NCBI GenBank assembly: GCA_018065365.1
Contig: JAGHTH010000095.1
Coordinates: forward strand, 1 to 6,011
Direction of reading: 5' to 3'
Origin: Candidatus Coliplasma caballi
Lineage (GTDB): Bacteria > Bacillota > Clostridia > Oscillospirales > CAG-382
Length of the DNA stretch: 6,011 nt
Position 1 is the first letter of the stretch, and each line of letters begins with the position of its first letter. The notes under the pieces are model-generated. The model was not told the origin of the DNA. It searched no databases and was given only the letters and a program-made list of their open reading frames with translations. Shown piece after piece: positions 1 through 4,395 of this stretch. The position numbers and the translations under genes were made by a program.

Positions 1-38
1 TCTTTGCGGTTTTTGACCGTCATCGCCATGAGGTCGGC
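1..38 (-). pseudogene. spoIIIAH: Continuation of spoIIIAH in a shifted frame, cut by the window edge
   Basis: Reading the minus strand from position 38 in the frame of ATG 29-27 gives ADLMAMTVKNRK, open to the window edge. This resembles the start of the SpoIIIAH soluble domain, where many clostridial members have F-A-x-M/T-x-x-x-N-R-x-x-A-R-(D/E) after the linker. It joins the upstream frame if one base is restored in the C run of the coding strand (GGGG at 39-42 on the plus strand). The ATG codons at 29-27 and 23-21 could instead start an overlapping gene, but no Shine-Dalgarno precedes them. Only 12 residues can be judged, so the match is suggestive. Confidence 0.5.
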
Positions 39-328
39 GGGGCTTCGGGCTCGGTGTCGGCGGGAAGTTCGGAGGTTTCGGGCTGCTCGGTCTGACCGTC
101 CACGAGAACGGAGTTGCCGAGCGTTTTGCCGGTTTCGGACTCGGCTGCCGTCGGGTCGGCGGACACGTTGCCGAGCAGGGCGCTGACGGCGATCGCCGCG
201 ACGATCAGCAGCGCGCAGCAGGTTACGAGGAACGGCTTTGACGCGAGCAGTTTTTTGGCACCGCCGGTTTTGAGCTTCTCCCCGCACTTTTCCGCAAAGG
301 TGGTCAGTTTTTCTTTGAATGCGTTCAT
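20..328 (-). CDS. spoIIIAH: Stage III sporulation protein AH, N-terminal part (frame appears broken)
   Basis: The visible frame gives 102 residues: a basic cytoplasmic segment (1-31), one membrane helix (about 32-52), then an acidic, proline-rich outer linker. GKTLGNSVLVDGQ (67-79) resembles the LGEAxxVD segment that follows the helix in many clostridial SpoIIIAH proteins. Its place after spoIIIAG and its strong ribosome binding site also fit. SpoIIIAH normally continues for another 100 or more residues with a ring-forming domain that binds forespore SpoIIQ across the intermembrane space. Here TGA at 22-20 ends the frame inside the linker. The SpoIIIAH-like reading resumes in another frame, so one base is probably missing near 39-42. 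This may be a sequencing or assembly error, or a real mutation. Less likely, it is a separate small membrane protein followed by an overlapping gene. Confidence 0.75.
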   Translation of the reverse strand: MNAFKEKLTTFAEKCGEKLKTGGAKKLLASKPFLVTCCALLIVAAIAVSALLGNVSADPTAAESETGKTLGNSVLVDGQTEQPETSELPADTEPEAPPTSWR

Positions 329-336
329 GGTAATTG

Positions 337-342
337 CTCCTT
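337..342 (-). promoter_or_regulatory. Ribosome binding site of spoIIIAH
   Basis: Minus-strand AAGGAG lies 8 nt before the ATG at 328, in the 27-bp gap after the spoIIIAG stop. It is the best Shine-Dalgarno in the window and shows that the 328 start is a genuine translation start. Confidence 0.8.
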
Positions 343-355
343 GTATCTCAAAGTT

Positions 356-832
356 TTATTTCACACAGATGCGGACGTCGGGCCCGAACAGCGACGCGAG
401 CAGGGCGCGCGCGTCGGCTTTTGCCTGTTCGTCGCCGCGCAGCCCGACGGCGACCGCCGCCACGGTGGGCATTTTTTCGCGCAAAAGCAGGGGGGATTGC
501 CCGTCGCCGTCGTTCGCGAGGACGATCTTTTTGTCGGTTTCTTTGCCGGAGGACGTTTCGCGCACGGATTGGTCGCTCGCGTAGAGGTATTCGTAGCCGG
601 TGTCGAGCGTAACCACGACGGTGCAGGTTTTGACGCCGTCGAGCGCGGAAAGCAGGGTGCAAAGTTCGGCTTCGAGCGACGTTTTGTAGTCGGCGGAAGC
701 GTCGTAAGGCACACAAACGGGGGTTTCGGTCTTGGTTTTCGGCAGAAGCAGCAGCAAAGTTCCCGCGGCGAGCGCGAGCAGGAGGTAGGGCAGGGCTTTG
801 ATGCGTTTGATTTTTTCGAGCGTTGGGTTCAT
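356..832 (-). CDS. spoIIIAG: Stage III sporulation protein AG, channel ring component
   Basis: This 158-residue protein has a single N-terminal membrane helix (about 13-30). The ring-building fold is split in two: YKTSLEAELCTLLSALDGV (49-67) with TVVVTLDTGYEYLYASD (71-87), then MPTVAAVAVGL (121-131) with a helix and PDVRICVK at the end (151-158). Residues 88-120 between the halves match the position of the insertion that forms the beta-rich part of the B. subtilis SpoIIIAG ring. That protein makes a large oligomeric ring between the two membranes. The product is shorter than the roughly 200-230 residues of many homologues, mostly through a short linker and insertion, but both halves are present. 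The ATG at 832 lies 3 bp after the spoIIIAF stop, and only a weak GGA precedes it, so coupling is likely. Confidence 0.93.
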   Translation of the reverse strand: MNPTLEKIKRIKALPYLLLALAAGTLLLLLPKTKTETPVCVPYDASADYKTSLEAELCTLLSALDGVKTCTVVVTLDTGYEYLYASDQSVRETSSGKETDKKIVLANDGDGQSPLLLREKMPTVAAVAVGLRGDEQAKADARALLASLFGPDVRICVK

Positions 833-835
833 CGT

Positions 836-1276
836 TCATTCCACGGCGCAGGGGATACCGAAGCGGTCGGCAGCCCAGCGTTCTGTTTGCAGTTTGTTTT
901 CGTCCGTCGGCGTTTCGAGCGTAACGGCGAGAGAATGGATGGTCGGCGAGTCCGCGTCCCAGTCTATCTGTATGCGGACGGACGCGGCTTTTATGCCGGT
1001 ATAGGAAAGAAGTTCGTCGGCAAACCAACTTTCGAGCAGCGCGAGCGTTTCGGTTTCGACCGGCTCGGAACGCGGCGCGGCTGCCGTTTCGTCGGGGGCG
1101 GACTGCGGGAAGAACGACGGCACGTCGACGTTTCGGAACGGCGCGATCACGGGCAGGATGCAAAGCAGCGCCGTGAGGTAACGCAGGTAACGGGCAAACG
1201 GGCGGTCGGCGAGCGACGCGCAAAGCCCGCCCAGCACGGAAGACGCAAGGAGCGTGAGACAGTAAGATCGAAGCAT
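836..1276 (-). CDS. spoIIIAF: Stage III sporulation protein AF
   Basis: This 146-residue protein has two N-terminal membrane helices (about 6-22 and 31-47), a low-complexity linker (about 50-72) and a C-terminal soluble domain (about 73-145) with the helix-strand pattern of the ring-building fold known for SpoIIIAF. ASVRIQIDW (98-106) and HSLAVTLE (114-121) are the likely strands. The soluble domain should lie in the space between mother-cell and forespore membranes. The assignment rests on this architecture and on its place between spoIIIAE and spoIIIAG; sequence conservation in this family is low. The 22-bp gap before the ATG at 1276 is AT-rich and has no recognisable Shine-Dalgarno. The next gene starts 3 bp after its stop. 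Confidence 0.88.
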   Translation of the reverse strand: MLRSYCLTLLASSVLGGLCASLADRPFARYLRYLTALLCILPVIAPFRNVDVPSFFPQSAPDETAAAPRSEPVETETLALLESWFADELLSYTGIKAASVRIQIDWDADSPTIHSLAVTLETPTDENKLQTERWAADRFGIPCAVE

Positions 1277-1298
1277 AAGTATAAGAAAATGAAAATGG

Positions 1299-2369
1299 TT
1301 ACGCGCGGGTTTTGATGAAGCAGGCGAGGTAGAGAATGGCGACGGCTTCGGCGCCGGCGAGGGTGCCGAACAGCAGCCCGAGCACGCCTCCGAGGTCGGT
1401 AAGCAGCGCGGCTTCGCGGGAACAGCCGAGCATTTTTGCGAGCGCGGCGGAAAGCGAGAGCAGGAATCGGTGCGCGATCACGACCAGCAGCGGCGGGAGC
1501 AGCAGCGCGAGCGTTACGACGACGCCGACGGTGCCGACCGTTCCGCGAATGACGCCGATCCCGCCCGCGACGGTGCGCGCCGCCTCGCCGAGCATTCCGC
1601 CGACGACCGGGATGAACACGCCCGACGCGAAGCGGATCGTGCGGTAGAAAAAGGTGTCCGCCTCGGCGGAGACCGCCGACTGCATTCCGACGAGAAAGCC
1701 CAGCGCGGTGTAGAGGAACGCCAGCAGGACGGCGGCGGTGTTTTTGACCAGCGACGAGAGCGGCGACAGATCGACCGCTCCGGGCAGCGCGCCGGCGAAG
1801 CAAAGCGCGAACGACACCTGCAAAAAGGGGAACAACACCTGCGAGGACAACAGTTCGACGCAGGAAAGAAAGAGCGAAAACGCTGCCGCGGAAGCCGCCG
1901 CGGCGGTCGGCGTACCGCCCGAGACCAGCACGGCGCTCGTTACCGGGAGCAGCGCCGCGAGGTACGCCGTCAAGCCGGAAAGCGCTTCGCCCGCCATGGT
2001 AAACAGCGAGCCGAGCACCGAATAGACCACGCCGGACACCGAAAGCAGCGTCGCGTAGTCGCAGAGCGCCGAAAGCGCGCCGCCGTCGAGTTCGCCGAGC
2101 GCGTGGAGCATCGACGAAAGCACCAGCACCCCGAGCAGCGCGGCAAGGCGGGAGGAAGCGGTTTGCAGGGCGGTTTTGCCGCCGGACGACAGGATCGCAA
2201 ACAGCTTGTCCGTGAGTCCCACCGGCGTTTCGCCGCGCTGTTCTTCCTCGGTCAGCCATTCGCTCACGTTTGTCTCGGGCGTGGGCAGGGCGGGCGTTTC
2301 GGGAACGGATGTGCTGCCGGAAAGCAGCAGAAACGCGGCGAGCAGCAGCGGGAAACAAAAGTTTTTCAC
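1299..2369 (-). CDS. spoIIIAE: Stage III sporulation protein AE (GTG start)
   Basis: This 356-residue polytopic membrane protein is the largest membrane component of the SpoIIIA channel. It begins with a signal-peptide-like stretch (MKNFCFPLLLAAFLLLSG, 1-18), then a short acidic outer region (about 20-48), then several membrane segments (about 74-90, 103-125, 133-150, 156-185, 208-230, 280-300 and 330-353). IPVVGGMLGEA (253-263), followed by a GIGVIRGTVGTVG-type glycine-rich stretch (270-282), is the clearest family signature. The frame is open upstream to 2738, but the family-like N-terminus starts at the GTG at 2369, which overlaps the spoIIIAD stop by 4 bp; the longer form would read through spoIIIAD. 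No Shine-Dalgarno is evident, so termination-reinitiation from spoIIIAD is likely. It is somewhat shorter than the roughly 390-400 residues of Bacillus homologues. Confidence 0.94.
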   Translation of the reverse strand: MKNFCFPLLLAAFLLLSGSTSVPETPALPTPETNVSEWLTEEEQRGETPVGLTDKLFAILSSGGKTALQTASSRLAALLGVLVLSSMLHALGELDGGALSALCDYATLLSVSGVVYSVLGSLFTMAGEALSGLTAYLAALLPVTSAVLVSGGTPTAAAASAAAFSLFLSCVELLSSQVLFPFLQVSFALCFAGALPGAVDLSPLSSLVKNTAAVLLAFLYTALGFLVGMQSAVSAEADTFFYRTIRFASGVFIPVVGGMLGEAARTVAGGIGVIRGTVGTVGVVVTLALLLPPLLVVIAHRFLLSLSAALAKMLGCSREAALLTDLGGVLGLLFGTLAGAEAVAILYLACFIKTRA

Positions 2370-2734
2370 AGCGAGGACAGGAGTTCGAGGACGACCGGGG
2401 CGGTCAGCGAGAGGATCGCGAGTTTGCCGAACAGTTCCGCGCGCGACGCGAGGGAAAATTCGCCGCAGTCTTTGCAAAGGTCGGCGGTCAGCGTGCAGGC
2501 GGTCGCCGCTCCGAGCGCTTTGATCAGCAGCGCGAGCATTCCGTTTTGCCCGCAGAACGCCGCGAGCGAGGAAAGCGACGCGAGGTACGCCGTCCATTCG
2601 GTGAGCAGTCGCGCGCCGAGCAGCACCGCGCCCGCGCAGGCGAGCAAGGGGGCGTATTCGGGCTTGGTCTGCTTTAACAGAATGCCCGCGAGCAGCAAGG
2701 TCAGCAGGATCGCGCAGGTGGTTAAGACGTTCAT
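2366..2734 (-). CDS. spoIIIAD: Stage III sporulation protein AD
   Basis: This 122-residue, strongly hydrophobic protein has the SpoIIIAD layout. An N-terminal helix (about 3-20) is followed by the family's K-PEYA element (KQTKPEYAPL, 21-30), a second helix (about 29-46), a third segment containing LIKALGAATA (70-79), the conserved LCKDCGE (86-92), and a C-terminal helix (about 102-120). The usual family motif is close to LCKDAGE; cysteine replaces alanine here. It is an integral membrane part of the SpoIIIA complex, related to SpoIIIAC. Its TGA overlaps the GTG start of spoIIIAE (GTGA at 2369-2366), which points to coupled translation and perhaps fixed stoichiometry. Confidence 0.94.
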   Translation of the reverse strand: MNVLTTCAILLTLLLAGILLKQTKPEYAPLLACAGAVLLGARLLTEWTAYLASLSSLAAFCGQNGMLALLIKALGAATACTLTADLCKDCGEFSLASRAELFGKLAILSLTAPVVLELLSSL

Positions 2735-2743
2735 ACATGGCGG

Positions 2744-2751
2744 CTCCTTTT
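2744..2751 (-). promoter_or_regulatory. Ribosome binding site of spoIIIAD
   Basis: Minus-strand AAAAGGAG lies 9 nt before the ATG at 2734. A second ATG at 2738 in another frame sits closer to this site, but its product is a shadow that runs through spoIIIAD. The conserved protein begins at 2734. Confidence 0.75.
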
Positions 2752-2755
2752 CGCT

Positions 2756-2950
2756 TCAGAGTCCGAACGCGGCGCGGATCGCGGAGAACAACTGCGAAAC
2801 CTCGCCGACCAGCATCAGCGCGACGGCGATCACGCCCGCGACGGTAACGAACGTCGCCTGTTCCTCACGCCCGTTTTTCTGTAAAATCTGGCAGATGACC
2901 GCGACCAGCAAGCCGACGCCGGCAATTTTCAAGATCGTCGTAACCGTCAT
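2756..2950 (-). CDS. spoIIIAC: Stage III sporulation protein AC
   Basis: This 64-residue protein matches the very small SpoIIIAC family at its usual length. It has two membrane helices (about 5-24 and 32-55) joined by a short loop that contains the family signature KNGREEQA (25-32). The C-terminus, FSAIRAAFGL, also fits the family's usual ending. SpoIIIAC and the neighbouring AD are related membrane components of the SpoIIIA channel in the mother-cell membrane around the forespore. The gene follows spoIIIAB after the 11-bp repeat and has its own good ribosome binding site; spoIIIAD begins 21 bp after its stop. Confidence 0.95.
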   Translation of the reverse strand: MTVTTILKIAGVGLLVAVICQILQKNGREEQATFVTVAGVIAVALMLVGEVSQLFSAIRAAFGL

Positions 2951-2956
2951 AGAGTG

Positions 2957-2962
2957 TCCTTT
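2957..2962 (-). promoter_or_regulatory. Ribosome binding site of spoIIIAC
   Basis: Minus-strand AAAGGA lies 6 nt before the ATG at 2950. It is a good Shine-Dalgarno that fixes this start, in contrast to the missing site at spoIIIAB. Confidence 0.75.
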
Positions 2963-2971
2963 CGGTTGGGG

Positions 2972-3010
2972 TTTCAGCTGTTTTACAGCTGTTTCACAGC
3001 TGTTTTACAG
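2972..3010. repeat. 11-bp tandem repeat between spoIIIAB and spoIIIAC
   Basis: On the coding strand, units of about 11 bp of the form CTGTRAAACAG are repeated head to tail, with a shortened last copy (CTGAAAC). The unit junctions form CAGCTG palindromes. Stop codons recur with the same period: TAA at 3007-3005 (the spoIIIAB stop), TGA at 2996-2994 and TAA at 2985-2983. Since 11 is not a multiple of 3, these fall in all three frames. The array spans the spoIIIAB stop and most of the 54-bp gap, ending about 10 bp before the spoIIIAC Shine-Dalgarno. It has no long inverted symmetry, so it is not a terminator. Confidence 0.9.
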
Positions 3011-3490
3011 CAGGAGCAGGGAGAGCAGCACGCCGACGAGCGTCCAGACCGCGACGGTGCTTTTGCGTTGTTTCTTTTCCGTTTCGGCAAGCTCCGCGCA
3101 GACGCGCTCGCAGGTCGCGATGCACAAGGACAGCCGCTCGGTTTGCGGCGCGAGGGCGGTTTTGCCGAGCGTTTCGCCGAGGGAAAGCAGTTCGGCGCGC
3201 GCTTCGTCGGGGAGCGGCAGGGCGAGGACGGCGTTTTTCCAGCCCGTTTCGACCGTTCCGGCGGAAAGCAGGCGGTCGCGGAAGCCGTATTTTTGCAGTT
3301 CCGGCGCGTCGCATCCGGCAAAGAAGCGGTCGAGCGGCTCGCGCTGCCAGAGCAGGCGGTCGCGCAAGGTCTGCAAAACGCGCAACAGGGCGTTCAGCGC
3401 GGCGCGTTCGGCTTTCGTTTCGCCGGCGATCCCCGCGCCGAGCAGGAAAAAGGAAAGCGTGATGAGCAAGGAGCCGAGAAAAGAAAACAT
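3005..3490 (-). CDS. spoIIIAB: Stage III sporulation protein AB
   Basis: This 161-residue protein has the SpoIIIAB plan: an N-terminal membrane helix (about 3-22), a mostly helical soluble middle, and a C-terminal membrane helix (about 144-161) after a basic stretch EKKQRKS. The family's LG..LG pattern is seen at LSLGETLGKT (102-111), followed by a conserved-type glutamine (Q116). SpoIIIAB resembles GspF/PilC-type inner-membrane platform proteins and is thought to contact the AA ATPase at the mother-cell membrane. The ATG at 3490 gives the expected short N-terminus, but it has no Shine-Dalgarno: the preceding bases are the heptamer repeat plus CTATTCCT. Short tandem repeats lie on both sides of the gene, and its TAA is supplied by the downstream 11-bp array. 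Confidence 0.9.
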   Translation of the reverse strand: MFSFLGSLLITLSFFLLGAGIAGETKAERAALNALLRVLQTLRDRLLWQREPLDRFFAGCDAPELQKYGFRDRLLSAGTVETGWKNAVLALPLPDEARAELLSLGETLGKTALAPQTERLSLCIATCERVCAELAETEKKQRKSTVAVWTLVGVLLSLLLL

Positions 3491-3497
3491 AGGAATA

Positions 3498-3534
3498 GTT
3501 AGGAGTTAGGAGTTAGGAGTTAGGAGTGAGGAGG
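3498..3534. repeat. Heptamer tandem repeat at the spoIIIAA/spoIIIAB junction
   Basis: Four perfect copies of GTTAGGA (plus strand, 3498-3525) are followed by a variant, GTGAGGA (3526-3532), and GG. On the coding strand the unit is TCCTAAC. TAA occurs in successive copies at 3520-3522, 3513-3515, 3506-3508 and 3499-3501. Because 7 is not a multiple of 3, these stops fall in all three frames; the one at 3513-3515 ends spoIIIAA. The array takes up almost the whole gap before spoIIIAB, where its ribosome binding site would be expected. On the coding strand it is pyrimidine-rich and has no Shine-Dalgarno. Confidence 0.95.
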
Positions 3535-4391
3535 ATTGTTTTTAGTTTGGGGCAAAACCCGTTTTCAAGCGTTACGAACAGCGAGAAGACGCCGCAAGAG
3601 GTGAGGGAGCGGACGAACGGGCGGCGCAGGGCTTGTTCGGGGGAGGACGCGTGGACCGAGGCGAGCAGCGCGACGCCGGTGTTCTGCGCGGAAAGCACGG
3701 CGCGTTCGTCGTCGGCGCAAAGCTCGTCGCAGACGATCAGTTCGGGGGACATCGTGCGCGTCAGCAGTTCGATCGCCCGCGCTTTCGGCAGTCCCGTTAC
3801 GCGATCGTACGTTCCGGGCGGGATCAGCAGTTCGTCCCGCTCGTCCGCGATGCCGACGCGGTACGGTCGGGCGGAAGAAGAAAGCAGCCACGCCGCCGAT
3901 TTGAGAAAGGTGGTCTTCCCGCCGGCGGGCAGGGAAAGCACGAGCGTTCCGCACAGCCCGTGTTCCGCGTAATAGTCGGTCAGCGGGCGGGCAAAGCGCG
4001 GGAAAAAGCGGGCGACGCGGAGGTTGACCGAGGACACGTCGCGGAACGCGTTTCTTCCGTCGGGGGTGCGGACGAAATCGCCGGCGATCCCGGCGCGGCA
4101 GCCGTCGGGCAAGGTCAGAAAGCCCTGCGAAAGCGAATCTTCGTAGGCGTAGAGCGAGCCGCCGGTCTGTTTCGCGAGCGTTGCGGACAGGTCGGCGGCG
4201 GTGTTTTTGAGGGCGTGTTCGGGGGAGCAGGGCGTGCCGCGGTCGGAGAGCGGGATCGTTCTGCCGCCTGCCGTGATGCAAAACGGGCCGTCTTTCCGCA
4301 GGCGAACTTCCGTGACGGCGCGCAGCAGGTCGGGCGGCAGGGCGTTTAAGATCGGCAGCAGCCGCGCGGGGAGGTATTGAAAGTAGGACAT
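3513..4391 (-). CDS. spoIIIAA: Stage III sporulation protein AA, cytoplasmic ATPase
   Basis: This 292-residue protein is the predicted motor of the SpoIIIA-SpoIIQ channel and resembles type II/IV secretion ATPases. The Walker A loop is SLPAGGKTT (153-161). DERDE (183-187) matches the family's DER motif. LPKARAIELLTRTMSPELIV (201-220) leads into the Walker B acidic pair CDE (221-223). ASVHA (244-248) is the equivalent of the usual T-x-HG segment. Serine replaces the first Walker A glycine and the usual DE[IL]G reads DELC. The ATG at 4391 was chosen because it follows the spoVB stop by 4 bp and begins a typical N-terminus (MSYFQYLP); the frame is open upstream to 4559, but that part lies inside spoVB. 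No clear Shine-Dalgarno is visible, so coupling to spoVB is likely. The stop codon lies inside a 7-bp tandem repeat, which also encodes the last residues. Confidence 0.95.
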   Translation of the reverse strand: MSYFQYLPARLLPILNALPPDLLRAVTEVRLRKDGPFCITAGGRTIPLSDRGTPCSPEHALKNTAADLSATLAKQTGGSLYAYEDSLSQGFLTLPDGCRAGIAGDFVRTPDGRNAFRDVSSVNLRVARFFPRFARPLTDYYAEHGLCGTLVLSLPAGGKTTFLKSAAWLLSSSARPYRVGIADERDELLIPPGTYDRVTGLPKARAIELLTRTMSPELIVCDELCADDERAVLSAQNTGVALLASVHASSPEQALRRPFVRSLTSCGVFSLFVTLENGFCPKLKTILLTPNS

Positions 4392-4395
4392 CCCG

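Noticed and set aside
1277..1298. A possible internal sigma-A -10 box (TATACT) in the AT-rich gap before spoIIIAF
   Set aside because: There is no matching -35 box at 16-18 bp, and a 22-bp AT-rich gap in an operon is weak evidence.
341..1315. A 324-residue plus-strand open frame opposite spoIIIAF and spoIIIAG
   Set aside because: It is a shadow frame with arginine- and glycine-rich composition and no family features. Both genes on the opposite strand are recognisable.
1147..2358. A 403-residue minus-strand frame overlapping spoIIIAE
   Set aside because: It is out of frame with the recognisable SpoIIIAE protein and almost all arginine, alanine and glycine, typical of a shifted G+C-rich frame.
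2370..2738. A longer spoIIIAE starting at the ATG at 2738
   Set aside because: The extra 123 residues are a shifted reading of spoIIIAD. The GTG at 2369 starts a signal-peptide-like sequence and overlaps the spoIIIAD stop as expected.
1470..3509. A 679-residue plus-strand open frame antisense to spoIIIAB-AE
   Set aside because: It lies opposite five conserved minus-strand genes. Its product is a low-complexity run of R, G, Q and E, as expected from reading G+C-rich coding DNA on the wrong strand.
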